Shown piece by piece: positions 34,160 through 44,170 of a stretch of DNA of 64,000 bases. The translations under genes were made by a program, and so were the position numbers. The DNA comes from Pseudomonas sp. TTU2014-080ASC (lineage in GTDB: Bacteria; Pseudomonadota; Gammaproteobacteria; Pseudomonadales; Pseudomonadaceae), in NCBI RefSeq assembly GCF_001446935.1, contig NZ_LKKK01000002.1, positions 744,001 to 808,000 of the forward strand, given 5' to 3'. Position 1 is the stretch's first letter; each line of letters starts with the position of its first letter. The notes beneath the pieces are model-generated. The model saw nothing but the letters and a program-made list of their open reading frames with translations. It ran no database searches and was not told the DNA's origin.

Positions 34160-35563
34160 ATGGCCGCTTTAATCTTCTTTACGATCATCGCCTTTTCTTT
34201 GGCTATGGCGTTTTATGTCAACCGTCAGGCGAAAAAGGCCGATGTGGCTGACTTTCTTGTGGGTGGTCGCTCTTTTGGCGTGATCATTCTGTTCTTTCTC
34301 GCGGTGGGCGAAATTTACAGTGTTGCCACTGTGATAGGCCTGCCCGGCAGCATTTATGCCAAGGGTGTTAACTACGGCATCTGGTTTATGGCCTTTCTGC
34401 TGCTGATCTATCCGGTGGGCTATTACCTGGCACCGCGCATTTGGCGGGCGGGTAAGCAGTACGATGCGATGACTGCTCCGGATCTGTTCAAAGGCCGCTT
34501 TGCTTCACGGCCGCTGGAGCTGGTTGTGGCATTGCTGTATTTGCTGTTTCTGGTGCCGTGGGCGCAGATGCAGTTTCAGGGCCTGATCGTAGCGCTCAAT
34601 GCCTTGGGCTATGAGATTCCACCCAGCATTGCAGTCATCATCGCCGGTGGCATTGCTTACCTGTATGTGTCCATCTCGGGGGTTAAGGCGCCTGCGATGA
34701 TTGCGGTACTCAAAGACATTCTGCTGTTTGGCGCGATCATCGGTGTGGGCTTGGCGGCGTTTCACAAGCTTGGCGGTGTTGGGCCGCTGTTCGAGGCAGC
34801 AAGGGATAAGGGGGCTTCAATCGCCTATGGCAGCGATGCGGAAGTGGTGTTCTCAATGTCCACCATCGTCTTCCAGTCGCTAGCGTTCTATTGCCTGCCG
34901 TTTATGATCACCATCTTGTTTACCAGTAAGTCTGAGGCGGGGATCAAACGGGCCAAGCGCTTTATGCCGCTGTATATGCTGATGTTCCCCTTTCTGATCG
35001 CCGCTGCGTATTACGCAATGGTCGCTCTGCCTGAGCTGCCAAGCCCTAACCATGCGTTTATCGCAACAGCAATTGATGTGCTGCCGTCCTGGGCCATTGG
35101 TTTTGTGGCGGCGGGTGCGGCGCTGTCCGGGCTGATTCTGATTTCGGTGATTTCCCTGACCGTGGGCGGCATCTTTACCCGCAATATCGTCAGCAACGTG
35201 CCATTGGCTTCGCAAAAGCGTCTGTCACAGATGGTGATCATCGCTTACCTGATTATCTCCATGATTCTGACTGTGGTTCTGCCGAGTCTGATGCTCAATC
35301 TTATGAACACGGCTTATGCCGGGTTTGGTCAGATGCTGCCGGGACTGCTGGCCATTCTGTTCTTCAAGCGCGCGACGACGGCGGGGGTGTTGGCCGGGTT
35401 GCTGGTTGGTGTTGCGGCAGTATTTGCCATGTACTTCGGCGAGCTGAGCGTTTACTCGCTCAATATCGGCCTGGTCGCTGTGCTGCTCAATGCCACAACG
35501 GTGTTTGTGGTGAGCCTGCTGACCCAGCCGGGCAATGCCCGTGTCAGCGCCAACGCTGCCTGA
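34160..35563 (+). CDS. Sodium:solute symporter family (SSS) transporter
   Basis: A 467-residue, 13-helix protein of the SSS family, which couples Na+ entry to uptake of organic acids, proline, pantothenate and similar solutes. Family features are the FLVGGRSFGVIILFFLAVGEIYSVATVIGLPG opening, the GSIYAKGVNYGIWF region and the glycine-rich middle helices. ATG 34160 follows AGAGGT. Together with the small DUF3311-like protein it forms a two-gene unit inserted between cysQ and fabY. The substrate is not predictable from sequence. Confidence 0.85.
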   Translation: MAALIFFTIIAFSLAMAFYVNRQAKKADVADFLVGGRSFGVIILFFLAVGEIYSVATVIGLPGSIYAKGVNYGIWFMAFLLLIYPVGYYLAPRIWRAGKQYDAMTAPDLFKGRFASRPLELVVALLYLLFLVPWAQMQFQGLIVALNALGYEIPPSIAVIIAGGIAYLYVSISGVKAPAMIAVLKDILLFGAIIGVGLAAFHKLGGVGPLFEAARDKGASIAYGSDAEVVFSMSTIVFQSLAFYCLPFMITILFTSKSEAGIKRAKRFMPLYMLMFPFLIAAAYYAMVALPELPSPNHAFIATAIDVLPSWAIGFVAAGAALSGLILISVISLTVGGIFTRNIVSNVPLASQKRLSQMVIIAYLIISMILTVVLPSLMLNLMNTAYAGFGQMLPGLLAILFFKRATTAGVLAGLLVGVAAVFAMYFGELSVYSLNIGLVAVLLNATTVFVVSLLTQPGNARVSANAA

Positions 35564-35643
35564 TGCTGGTAGGTAAGGCTATTTAAGGGCTGGTTAAGCC
35601 AGCCTTGGGTGCCGACTGATCCGCATAATTGATAGGCGAAACA

Positions 35644-35680
35644 AAAATGCCGTAGCCCTCAGTCAGGGCTACGGCATTTT
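35644..35680. terminator. Bidirectional terminator between symporter gene and fabY
   Basis: A 16-bp perfect stem (AAAATGCCGTAGCCCT and its complement) with a CAGTC loop. A and T tracts are part of the stem ends, so it works for both convergent genes. Confidence 0.9.
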
Positions 35681-35701
35681 CATTAATTGGACTGCTGCTT
35701 A

Positions 35702-37612
35702 TCAGTCGATCATGTCGCTGTAGCGGCTGTCTGTGCCATACACCAGCGGCTGCTCGAAGCCCGGCACTTTGATCTGCTCCTGAGTGATCTCAATTTGCTT
35801 GTCATCGATCATGTCGTTGCCGAAGTTGTAGATCACATTCAGCTGGCCTTTCAGCGCTTGTTCGTCATACGCCTGAGCGGCCGCACGGGTGACTTCGCGA
35901 CGTTTCACGTAATCAGCAAAGACCGCTTCGCCATGACGCTTGCGCAGCATGCGTTCGGCCACGTGCGGAGCCAGGACCACGGCGCTGGCGTTGTTGCCGC
36001 CAAAGCCCTTGGAGTTGATGAAGCAGGCTTCCAGTTGCTGTGGCTGCAAGCTGCGGTCCTGAGTGGAGATGCTCAGGTGATCTTGGAATACGTCATCGGC
36101 CACGGCATCGATTGTTTTGATACCGGGAATAACTCCGTATTTGAAGGTGCCCAGAGCGGAGATCAGTTGGTCGCCACTGGCGGTGGCCAGCGAGTGACCG
36201 ACAAATGCCTTGGCCGCCGTTACCGGCCAGGCGTTGATGTTGAAAGCACTGGCAACCCGGTCGAGGATTTCCGATTCGGTCACACGGTTGGCCGGGGTGC
36301 TGGAGCCGTGGGCGTGGACAAAGCTGCGCTCACGTACGGCGTCGATGCCCAGCAGTTGCACGGCGCTGGCTACAGCTTTGGCTACGGTCAGGTAGTTGCC
36401 TGGTCCCGGGGCGGAAATGGATTTCTTAAAGCCGTCAGCATTGATGAATACGTCAGTGACTGCGCCGTGGATATCCGCGCCCAGCTGCAGAGCCAGTTCG
36501 TCGTCCATCAACACCACAAACTGGCAGGCTTCGGCCAAGGTGAAACCGCAGTTCTCGCCGAACGGGCGGCTGGCACGGCGGAAATCCACCTCGTCTTTGC
36601 CTTCGATCTGGCGCAGGCCATCTTCAGTGGCCAGTGCGCCCATGGCGCCGTAGCCTTCGATGCATTCCTGCGTCAGCGGTGCTTCGCTGTTGCCGACAAT
36701 GACCAGGCGGGCCTTACCGCTGGCAATCTGCTCGATACCTTTCTGCAGGTTGTACAGGAAGGTGGCGCAGGCACCGGTGATGCTGCCAGTGGTGCCGACA
36801 CTGCCGAGTACGTAGGCGTTGATAAAGTCGGCGGGCATGGTGTTCAGGCCCAGCGCGAGTTGTTTGGCGGTAACGCGGCCGCCCTTGAGGCGCGACTGCA
36901 TCATGCCGGCGTAGCCGTTGTCGTCCAGCTGGCTCATGACGCTACCGGCGAATACTGCGATTTGGTCAGGCGGCAGCTGCTGGGCGATCTGTTGCCACTC
37001 AATGCCCACCGAGCGCAGGGCGTCAGTCACGCCAACCACGGTCATAGCCAGGCCGCGCGGGTGGAAGCGTGAGTTGTAATGTTCTGTTGGCTCAAAGCCT
37101 GTCGGCAGCTGACCGGCAGATTTCACTGCCAGGGGGCGGTAGCTGTTGACCTTGAAGTCGCAGCTGTCATGCAGGGTAACTTGCACTTCACTGGCGTTGA
37201 GTTCTTGCACAGACCAGTTTTCAGGCAGTGGCTCTGGCAGCTGTTTGCGTTGAGTCACGAAGCTGATGCTGCTGCCTTCACTGGGGCTGATGCTGATGTT
37301 TTTCTGCCAGAAGGCTGCATCAGGGTCCAGGTGCTGGGCTTCGATGCGGCGCACCAGAGTGCCTGCCAGAATTTGCTCGGCGTAGCGGCTCTCAATCTCA
37401 GCGAGGCTAAGCGGTTGGTCATTCTGATCGCGGTACTGGCCATCAACCACGGTCACCAGTTTCATCATCTGAGCCAGACCGCCCAAAGTTTGTTGGCGCG
37501 CATGGCTGTCCATGGACTCCAGCACTGTGCGGCGGAAACCGTGGTGGAACGAACTGCGTCCTGCAGCGTTATAACCACCAAAACCAACAATTACAGGTAG
37601 GCGAGAAGTCAC
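35702..37612 (-). CDS. fabY: Beta-ketoacyl-ACP synthase FabY
   Basis: A 636-residue ketoacyl synthase that resembles FabY (PA5174) of P. aeruginosa, which starts fatty-acid synthesis by condensing acetyl-CoA with malonyl-ACP in place of FabH. The catalytic triad segments are visible: Cys in TGACATFLYNLQ, His in VHAHGSSTPANRV and His in FVGHSLATASGDQ. The protein is about 200 residues longer than FabB/FabF, with extra sequence before the catalytic core and a C-terminal tail. The start is GTG 37612, 7 nt after AAGGAG. Neighbours cysQ, nudE and yrfG lie in the PAO1 order but with the symporter genes inserted. Confidence 0.88.
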   Translation of the reverse strand: MTSRLPVIVGFGGYNAAGRSSFHHGFRRTVLESMDSHARQQTLGGLAQMMKLVTVVDGQYRDQNDQPLSLAEIESRYAEQILAGTLVRRIEAQHLDPDAAFWQKNISISPSEGSSISFVTQRKQLPEPLPENWSVQELNASEVQVTLHDSCDFKVNSYRPLAVKSAGQLPTGFEPTEHYNSRFHPRGLAMTVVGVTDALRSVGIEWQQIAQQLPPDQIAVFAGSVMSQLDDNGYAGMMQSRLKGGRVTAKQLALGLNTMPADFINAYVLGSVGTTGSITGACATFLYNLQKGIEQIASGKARLVIVGNSEAPLTQECIEGYGAMGALATEDGLRQIEGKDEVDFRRASRPFGENCGFTLAEACQFVVLMDDELALQLGADIHGAVTDVFINADGFKKSISAPGPGNYLTVAKAVASAVQLLGIDAVRERSFVHAHGSSTPANRVTESEILDRVASAFNINAWPVTAAKAFVGHSLATASGDQLISALGTFKYGVIPGIKTIDAVADDVFQDHLSISTQDRSLQPQQLEACFINSKGFGGNNASAVVLAPHVAERMLRKRHGEAVFADYVKRREVTRAAAQAYDEQALKGQLNVIYNFGNDMIDDKQIEITQEQIKVPGFEQPLVYGTDSRYSDMID

Positions 37613-37847
37613 TCGATCACTCCTTCAGAAAATGGCGCCACTCAAGCTCAGTTGAATCTGTAGCAGCTTGTTTCAGCTCTGGGACGCATTACATCAGGAC
37701 CTCGGTCCTCAATGCAGCGTACGCATTGGCATTTGGATGACTATGCAGACGAAGTTGATGACCCATAAGTCACGGCTGCGACGAAGGTAGAAGTTCCCGG
37801 GAAACGCTCAGCTGGTACGGTTTCGTCAGATTTGCTGGAGAAAGACA

Positions 37848-39497
37848 ATGCACAACGTAAACCCTTACGAATTTGGTATGCCACGCGAAGCCGCTAACTT
37901 TCAGGCGCTGAGTCCTTTGAGTTTCCTCGAGCGTGCGGCCAGTGTTTACCCACAGCGTCTGGCTGTGGTGAATGGTGCGCTGCGTCAGACTTGGGGACAG
38001 ACCTACACGCGCTGCATCCGTCTGGCTTCTGCGTTGTCTAAGCGTGGCATTGGCCTGGGTGATACCGTTGCAGTTGTTGCCCCAAACGGCCCGGCCATGT
38101 TTGAGGCGCACTTTGGGATTCCGATGTGCGGTGCGGTCCTTAATGCAATCAACACTCGTCTGGATGCCGAGGCAATCGCCTTCATCCTGCAGCACGGCGA
38201 AGCCAAAGTCGTGCTCGTAGACAAGGAATTTGGTGAGCTGGTTCAGCGTGCAACCAGCCATTTGCCCAAGCGTCCGTTGATCGTCGGCATTGATGACCCT
38301 GAATTCCAGGGCGGCCAGCTGATCGGTCAGATGACCTATGAGGATTTGGTTGAAGAGGGTGATGCCGACTACCCGTGGCAGATGCCAGCCGACGAATGGC
38401 AAGCTATTTCCCTCAATTACACCTCTGGTACCACCGGTAATCCGAAGGGCGTTGTTTATCACCACCGTGGCGCGCACTTGAACTCACTGTCTAATGGTCT
38501 GTGCTGGGACATGAACCGCTTCCCGGTGTACCTGTGGACGCTGCCGATGTTCCACTGCAACGGCTGGTGCTTCCCGTGGGCAATGGCGGCTTACGTGGGC
38601 GTGAACGTGTGCCTGCGTCATGTCCGAGCTGATGCGATTTATGCGGCGATTGCCGAGCATAAGGTTGACCACTTCTGTGGCGCGCCAATTGTGCTGAATA
38701 TGCTGGCCAACGCTGACGACAGCCTGAAAGCTCTGAAAACCCAGCCGGTCAAAGTGCTGACTGCCGGTGCTGCGCCACCTGCGTCGGTGATTGAGGCCAT
38801 GGAAGCGCTGGACTTTAAAGTCACCCACGTTTACGGCCTGACTGAAACCTACGGCCCGAGCGTGGCCTGCGAGTGGAAGAGCGAGTGGGATGCTGAAACT
38901 CCGGAGAAGCGTGCCCGCCTGAAATCCCGTCAGGGTGTGCGTGCGGCGTTGCTGGAAGGGCTGATGGTGGCCGATCCGGATACGCTGCAGCCGGTGCCGA
39001 AGGATGGTCAGACCATCGGCGAGATCATGATGCGTGGCAACATCGTGATGAAGGGTTATCTGAAGAACCCAACAGCCACAGCTGAAGCCTTTGAGGGCGG
39101 TTGGTTCCATTCCGGCGACCTGGCTGTATGGCACGAGGATGGTTATGTCGAGATCAAGGATCGCTCGAAAGACATCATCATTTCCGGCGGCGAGAACATT
39201 TCCTCAATTGAGGTTGAGGACGCGCTCTACCGTCATCCGTCAATTCTCGAAGCGGCTGTTGTAGCAATGCCGCACCCACGCTGGGGAGAGACGCCTTGCG
39301 CGTTTGTCACCTGCAAGCCAGGTACGGAGCTGACAGAGAAAGAAGTCATTGAGTTCTGTCAGCAGCACATCGCCCGCTACAAAGTGCCGGGTTGTGTGGT
39401 CTTTACCGAACTGCCGAAAACCAGCACAGGCAAGGTGCAGAAGTTCGTGCTGCGTGACCGTGCCAGAGAACTATCGCAGCAGGCCTTTGTAGCCTGA
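37848..39497 (+). CDS. AMP-forming acyl-CoA synthetase (AlkK-like, medium-chain type)
   Basis: A 549-residue acyl-CoA synthetase that activates a carboxylic acid to its CoA thioester via an acyl-adenylate. The ATP-binding motif YTSGTTGNPKG (near residue 190), the HVYGLTETYGP motif (near 327), WFHSGDLAVWHEDGYVEIKDRSKDIIISGGENIS (near 415) and the C-terminal lysine of KTSTGKVQK are all present. The sequence resembles AlkK and DmdB-type ligases for medium-chain or methylthiopropionate-like acids. It is divergent from fabY with 235 bp between. A role in beta-oxidation of medium-chain acids is likely. Confidence 0.85.
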   Translation: MHNVNPYEFGMPREAANFQALSPLSFLERAASVYPQRLAVVNGALRQTWGQTYTRCIRLASALSKRGIGLGDTVAVVAPNGPAMFEAHFGIPMCGAVLNAINTRLDAEAIAFILQHGEAKVVLVDKEFGELVQRATSHLPKRPLIVGIDDPEFQGGQLIGQMTYEDLVEEGDADYPWQMPADEWQAISLNYTSGTTGNPKGVVYHHRGAHLNSLSNGLCWDMNRFPVYLWTLPMFHCNGWCFPWAMAAYVGVNVCLRHVRADAIYAAIAEHKVDHFCGAPIVLNMLANADDSLKALKTQPVKVLTAGAAPPASVIEAMEALDFKVTHVYGLTETYGPSVACEWKSEWDAETPEKRARLKSRQGVRAALLEGLMVADPDTLQPVPKDGQTIGEIMMRGNIVMKGYLKNPTATAEAFEGGWFHSGDLAVWHEDGYVEIKDRSKDIIISGGENISSIEVEDALYRHPSILEAAVVAMPHPRWGETPCAFVTCKPGTELTEKEVIEFCQQHIARYKVPGCVVFTELPKTSTGKVQKFVLRDRARELSQQAFVA

Positions 39498-39548
39498 TAT
39501 CAGAGCCTTCCACGGCAGGGGCTGAAACAGTTTGTGATGGCACGTGTG

Positions 39549-39577
39549 TTGTTAAACGAAATGCTATTCACTACTAT
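39549..39577 (+). promoter_or_regulatory. Possible sigma-70 promoter of the iron-transport gene
   Basis: TTGTTA (39549-39554) and TACTAT (39572-39577) are separated by 17 bp, about 34 bp before the start codon of the binding protein gene. No clear Fur box overlaps it. Confidence 0.4.
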
Positions 39578-39610
39578 TTAGCCCCTGATTTTTTGATGGA
39601 GGCACTCTAG

Positions 39611-40612
39611 ATGTCGGCAAGCAAGCGTCTGTTGGCTGCACTTACCCTGACCACTTTGGCAGGTACTGTTCAGGCCTCCGAAGAAGTTGTGGTGTACTCC
39701 TCGCGCATTGACGAGTTGATCAAGCCCGTCTTCGATCTGTACACCGAAAAGACCGGTGTGAAGGTCAAGTTCATTACTGATAAAGAAGCCCCGCTGATTG
39801 CGCGCCTGAAAGCAGAAGGGGAAAACACCCCGGCTGACATCCTGATTACCGTCGATGCCGGTAACCTCTGGCAGGCCGAGCAGGAAGGTGTTCTGCGTCC
39901 GCTTAAGTCTGAAGTAATCGAAGCCAACATCCCCGCGCAGTACCGCTCCAGCACTAACAGCTGGACAGGCCTGTCGCTGCGTGCACGTACCATCTTCTAC
40001 TCGACCGAGCGCGTGCAGCCGAGTGAGCTGTCCACTTATGAAGCGCTGGCGGATGCCAACTGGGAAGGTCGCCTGTGCCTGCGTACCAGTAAGAAGGTGT
40101 ACAACCAGTCGCTGACCGCCACGCTGATTGAAACTCACGGTGCTGAGAAGACCGAAGAGATCATCAAAGGCTGGATCAACAACTTGGCTACCGACGTATT
40201 TGCTGATGACACCCAACTGCTGCAGGCCATTGATGCCGGTCAGTGTGATGTGGGCATTACCAACACTTACTACTATGGCCGCCTGCACAAGCAGAATCCG
40301 GACCTGAAAGTGAAGCCGTTCTGGGCCAACCAGGGTGACCGAGGTACACACGTGAACCTGGCTGGGGCCGGTGTTACCAAGCATGCACCGCATGCCGAGG
40401 CTGCACAGAAGCTGCTGGAGTGGATGACAACCCCTGAGGCGCAGAGCGTATTTGCCGGCGTGAACCAGGAGTTCCCGGCCAATCAAAGCGTGCCGTTCTC
40501 GGATGAGGTTAAATCCTGGGGCGAATTCAAGGCTGACAGCATTGCCATTGAAGTGGCCGGTAAGCGTCAGGCTGAGGCCATCATGCTGATGGATCGGGCT
40601 GGCTGGAACTGA
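39611..40612 (+). CDS. Ferric-iron ABC transporter, periplasmic binding protein (FbpA/HitA type)
   Basis: A 333-residue periplasmic protein with a signal peptide of about 22 residues ([12 protein letters not shown]). It begins the mature fold with [24 protein letters not shown], typical of ferric-binding proteins. The paired tyrosines that bind Fe(III) in this family are visible in [10 protein letters not shown] (near residue 220). It corresponds to PA5217 in recalled gene order. The permease gene follows after 142 bp with a hairpin between, which would keep the binding protein in excess. ATG 39611 follows GGAGG. Confidence 0.88.
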   Translation: MSASKRLLAALTLTTLAGTVQASEEVVVYSSRIDELIKPVFDLYTEKTGVKVKFITDKEAPLIARLKAEGENTPADILITVDAGNLWQAEQEGVLRPLKSEVIEANIPAQYRSSTNSWTGLSLRARTIFYSTERVQPSELSTYEALADANWEGRLCLRTSKKVYNQSLTATLIETHGAEKTEEIIKGWINNLATDVFADDTQLLQAIDAGQCDVGITNTYYYGRLHKQNPDLKVKPFWANQGDRGTHVNLAGAGVTKHAPHAEAAQKLLEWMTTPEAQSVFAGVNQEFPANQSVPFSDEVKSWGEFKADSIAIEVAGKRQAEAIMLMDRAGWN

Positions 40613-40693
40613 TTTAGCTTCGAGGTTGGTCCCCTGGCAGGCGTGCGCCGCGTTTTCGTACAGAACCTGGCATGAACCAACCGTTATACTCAG

Positions 40694-40725
40694 CGCCCCG
40701 GCATGTCCGGGGCGTTGTGTTTTTG
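40694..40725 (+). terminator. Attenuating hairpin between iron-binding protein and permease genes
   Basis: An 8-bp GC stem CGCCCCGG / CCGGGGCG is followed by a T-rich tract (TTGTGTTTTT). A -10-like TATACT lies just before it (40685-40690). It probably reduces transcription into the permease gene. Confidence 0.6.
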
Positions 40726-40754
40726 CAGCTCAGTGACCGTCTTTAGGAGTTTGC

Positions 40755-42371
40755 GTGGCCCATCCTGCTCAGCGTCGTTGGTATCCCTTCGCCTTCACCG
40801 CGGCGTTGTTGGTTCTATTGCCGATCAGTGTGCTTTTGTTCAGTTGGCACGACATCGACCCTAAAATCTGGACCCACCTGTGGGAAACCCAGATGCCCCG
40901 GTTATTGGGCAATACCATCACCTTGCTGGTGGGGGTCGGCATTGGCGTTACTCTGCTGGGCGTGAGCCTGGCCTGGCTGACCAGTCTCTGCGAGTTCCCC
41001 GGCAGGCGCTGGCTGGACTGGGCGCTTATGCTGCCGTTCGCCATTCCGGCCTACGTGTTGGCCTTTGTGTTTGTTGGCCTGTTGGACTTTTCAGGCCCGG
41101 TGCAAACCCTGATGCGAGAGTTGTTCGGCAGCGGGATTCGCTTCCCCAGGGTACGTTCCACCGGCGGTGTGATCATCGTGCTGGTGCTGGTTTTCTATCC
41201 CTACGTCTACCTACTGGCGCGTAACGCCTTTCTGGCTCAGGGCAAGGGGTTAATGGAAGCCGCGCGGGTGCTTGGGCTCAATCCCTGGAGGGCGTTCTGG
41301 CGTGTGGCGCTGCCGATGGCGCGTCCGGCCATCGGTGCCGGGCTTGCATTGGCAATGATGGAAACGCTGGCGGATTTCGGTGCTGTTGCAGTCTTTAATT
41401 TCGACACCTTTACCAATGCCATCTACAAAACCTGGTATGGCTTTTACAGCCTGAGCAGCGCCGCGCAGTTAGCAAGCCTGTTGCTGCTGGCGGTCATGCT
41501 GGTGCTCTACGGCGAGCGACGCGCCCGCGGTGCAGTGCGACCGGCCAATGAGCGGCCGCGCGGTAAGGCGCTGTATCACCTACGTGGCGTCAAAGCCTGG
41601 GCCGCCACTGGCTGGTGCAGCCTGGTGTTTGCCTGTGGCTTTGTGATTCCACTGCTGCAGCTGGTGGTGTGGTTTTGGCAACGCGGCCGCTTTGATCTGG
41701 ATGAGCGCTATCAGGAACTGATCCTGCACACCCTGTACTTGGGCGCGATGGCGGCATTGATCACCGTCAGTGTGGCGCTGCTTCTGGCGTTTTGCCGCCG
41801 TCTTACACCTACCCGGACGATGAGCTCGACCGTTGGCATCGCCAATCTGGGCTACGCCTTGCCGGGTTCGATGCTGGCGGTGGCCATTATGCTGGTATTC
41901 AGCTACCTCGACCGTGAGTTGGTGATTCCGCTTTCCAGCTGGCTGGGCGGTGCCGGTAAACCGTTGCTGTTGGGCAGTCTGGGGGCGTTGATCCTGGCTT
42001 ATCTGATCCGCTTTATGGCGGTGGCGTATGGGCCGCTTGAAAACAGCCTGGCGCGGATTCGCCCATCACTGCCGGAGGCCTCGCGTAGCTTGGGGGTTGG
42101 CGGCGCGGGACTGTTCTTTAAGGTTTATCTGCCTTTGCTGGTGCCGGGCGTGCTGACCGCTGCCTTGCTGGTGTTTGTCGATGTGCTTAAGGAAATGCCG
42201 GCTACCTTGCTGATGCGACCGTTTGGCTGGGACACCCTGGCCGTTCGGGTATTTGAAATGACCAGTGAGGGGGAGTGGGCTAGGGCTTCATTGCCCGCGC
42301 TGACCTTGGTTCTAGTGGGGCTTTTGCCGGTAATTTTGCTGATCCGCCGTTCGGCACGTCGGGTTGGATAG
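40755..42371 (+). CDS. Iron ABC transporter permease (FbpB/HitB type)
   Basis: A 538-residue inner-membrane permease with 12 hydrophobic segments, formed by two fused permease halves. Each half carries an EAA-type loop (LMEAARVLGLNPWRAFWRVALPMARPAI near residue 170 and LPEASRSLGVGGAGLFFKVYLPLL near 440) that contacts the ATPase. The start is GTG 40755, 7 nt after AGGAG. The gene matches PA5216 by recalled position. No gene for the ATP-binding subunit is in the window, so it must be encoded elsewhere. Confidence 0.88.
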   Translation: MAHPAQRRWYPFAFTAALLVLLPISVLLFSWHDIDPKIWTHLWETQMPRLLGNTITLLVGVGIGVTLLGVSLAWLTSLCEFPGRRWLDWALMLPFAIPAYVLAFVFVGLLDFSGPVQTLMRELFGSGIRFPRVRSTGGVIIVLVLVFYPYVYLLARNAFLAQGKGLMEAARVLGLNPWRAFWRVALPMARPAIGAGLALAMMETLADFGAVAVFNFDTFTNAIYKTWYGFYSLSSAAQLASLLLLAVMLVLYGERRARGAVRPANERPRGKALYHLRGVKAWAATGWCSLVFACGFVIPLLQLVVWFWQRGRFDLDERYQELILHTLYLGAMAALITVSVALLLAFCRRLTPTRTMSSTVGIANLGYALPGSMLAVAIMLVFSYLDRELVIPLSSWLGGAGKPLLLGSLGALILAYLIRFMAVAYGPLENSLARIRPSLPEASRSLGVGGAGLFFKVYLPLLVPGVLTAALLVFVDVLKEMPATLLMRPFGWDTLAVRVFEMTSEGEWARASLPALTLVLVGLLPVILLIRRSARRVG

Positions 42372-42519
42372 GGCAGGTGGCGGATGACCGCCATCTGACT
42401 AGCCGGTACAATGCGCGCCATTCGAAGCGGCCTGTGTTTCGGAAAACTTGTGGAGCAGATTGATCTTAAATTGCTCAACCGTACGGCCGCCGTAAAGCCA
42501 AGCCCGCAAGGAGATACTT

Positions 42520-43602
42520 ATGGGACAGCGAACAGCACTCTATAACCTGCACATGGTTATGGGTGCGAAGATGGTCGACTTCGGCGGATGGGATATGCCG
42601 TTGCACTATGGGTCGCAGGTTGAGGAGCACCATCAGGTTCGTCGTGATTGTGGCGTGTTTGACGTCTCCCACATGACCGTTGTGGATGTCATCGGCGCTC
42701 AGGCTAAAGCCTATCTGCAGTACCTGTTGGCTAACGATGTCGGGCGGCTGCAAGAAACCGGCAAAGCACTATACAGCGCCCTGCTCAACGAGCAGGGCTG
42801 CGTGATTGATGATCTGATCGTTTACCTCACTGATTTTGGCTACCGCTTGGTATCCAATGCTTCTACCCGAGATAAAGACCTGGCCTGGATGCGTCTACAC
42901 AGTGTCGATTTCGAGGTTGAGCTACGTGAGCGGCGGGATCTCGCCATCTTGGCTATTCAGGGCCCTCAGGCGCGGGTTAAAACAGCTGAGCTGGTAACCC
43001 AGAGTCAGTCCGCATTGATCCAGACGCTGAAGCCTTTTGAAGGCCGCGCCGACGGCGAGTGGTTTATCGCTCGTACCGGGTATACCGGTGAAGATGGTCT
43101 GGAGATCATGCTGCCTGCGAGTGAGGTTGAAGACTTCTTCAACGAACTGGTTGGTGCTGGAATCCCCACTATCGGCCTGGGGGCCCGCGACACACTGCGT
43201 CTTGAGGCTGGGATGAATCTCTACGGCCAGGATATGGATGAGCGGGTCACGCCCTTGCAGTCGAACATGGCCTGGACGATCGCCTGGGAGCCGCAAGACC
43301 GCGACTTTATTGGCCGCGAAGCCCTGCTTGAACAGCAGGCGTCCGGTGTAGACACCAAGCTGGTCGGCCTTGTGCTTGAGGAGCGCGGCGTACTGCGCGC
43401 CCATCAGGTGGTGCGGGTCGAAGGCATTGGTGAGGGGGAAATCACCAGCGGCAGTTTTTCGCCTACGCTAGGTAAATCCATTGCATTGGCGCGTTTGCCG
43501 TTGGCCACTGAGGAGCGGGCCGAAGTGGAGATTCGCGGTAAGTGGTTCCCTGTTCGCGTGGTCAAGCCGACATTTGTCCGGCATGGTAAAACCCTTGTGT
43601 GA
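42520..43602 (+). CDS. gcvT: Aminomethyltransferase GcvT (glycine cleavage T protein)
   Basis: A 360-residue T protein. It transfers the methylene group from the aminomethyl-lipoyl H protein to tetrahydrofolate, releasing ammonia. Family features are the N-terminal [24 protein letters not shown], the folate site region [12 protein letters not shown] and the [23 protein letters not shown] stretch. ATG 42520 follows AAGGAG. gcvH follows after 168 bp; gcvP is not next to it, unlike the gcvT-gcvH-gcvP set of PAO1 as I recall it. Confidence 0.93.
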   Translation: MGQRTALYNLHMVMGAKMVDFGGWDMPLHYGSQVEEHHQVRRDCGVFDVSHMTVVDVIGAQAKAYLQYLLANDVGRLQETGKALYSALLNEQGCVIDDLIVYLTDFGYRLVSNASTRDKDLAWMRLHSVDFEVELRERRDLAILAIQGPQARVKTAELVTQSQSALIQTLKPFEGRADGEWFIARTGYTGEDGLEIMLPASEVEDFFNELVGAGIPTIGLGARDTLRLEAGMNLYGQDMDERVTPLQSNMAWTIAWEPQDRDFIGREALLEQQASGVDTKLVGLVLEERGVLRAHQVVRVEGIGEGEITSGSFSPTLGKSIALARLPLATEERAEVEIRGKWFPVRVVKPTFVRHGKTLV

Positions 43603-43628
43603 GCGAATGCACAAAGTCAGTGGCGTAA

Positions 43629-43660
43629 GCGTGGCCATTAGTGACATGCTTGGGCCACGC
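43629..43660 (+). repeat. Hairpin in the gcvT-gcvH intergenic region
   Basis: GCGTGGCC (43629-43636) and GGCCACGC (43653-43660) form an 8-bp stem 27 bp after gcvT. There is no T run. It may affect mRNA processing between the two genes. Confidence 0.5.
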
Positions 43661-43770
43661 CTCTGCTGATCTGCCTTGCTGTCAGCAGGTTGCCAGAGGC
43701 TTTGCAAAGGCTACGGCCTGGTAAATTTCTATGACGGCGCCGTGGCCGTCTGCAAGATAAGGAGCGACAC

Positions 43771-44157
43771 ATGAGCAATATTCCAGCCGAACTGCGTTAT
43801 GCCGCCAGCCATGAATGGGCGCGCCTTGAAGCTGATGGCACTGTAACCGTTGGCATTTCCGACCACGCTCAGGAAGCGCTGGGCGACGTGGTATTTATCG
43901 AGCTGCCAGAAGTTGGCAAAAGCCTGAACGCAGGTCAGGAAGCCGGTGTGGTTGAGTCGGTTAAAGCCGCATCCGATATCTACGCTCCGGTAGGCGGCGA
44001 AGTGATCGCGATCAACGAAGCACTGGCTGACAGCCCGGAAAGCGTCAACAACGATCCGTACGGCAGCTGGTTCTTCAAATTGAAGCCGACTGATGCCGGC
44101 GAGCTGGACAAGCTGCTGGATGCAGACGCTTACAAGGTCGCTGCTGAAAACGACTGA
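43771..44157 (+). CDS. gcvH: Glycine cleavage system H protein GcvH
   Basis: A 128-residue lipoyl carrier that shuttles the aminomethyl group among the P, T and L proteins. The lipoylation Lys lies in [15 protein letters not shown] (near residue 65). ATG 43771 follows AAGGAG. A strong terminator follows 14 bp after the stop codon, so no further gcv gene is in the transcript. Confidence 0.95.
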   Translation: MSNIPAELRYAASHEWARLEADGTVTVGISDHAQEALGDVVFIELPEVGKSLNAGQEAGVVESVKAASDIYAPVGGEVIAINEALADSPESVNNDPYGSWFFKLKPTDAGELDKLLDADAYKVAAEND

Positions 44158-44170
44158 TTGAGCTTTACAG

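Noticed and set aside
35687-37072. A 461-codon plus-strand frame opposite fabY
   Set aside because: fabY is complete with active-site motifs. The antisense frame is a shadow and crosses the terminator region.
39541-39600. Fur box before the iron-binding protein gene
   Set aside because: The A/T-rich stretch does not give a clear repeat of the Fur hexamer. A matrix scan would be needed.
42372-42519. Possible glycine riboswitch before gcvT
   Set aside because: I looked for the paired glycine aptamer pattern and did not find a convincing one in these 148 bases. A covariance-model search would decide.
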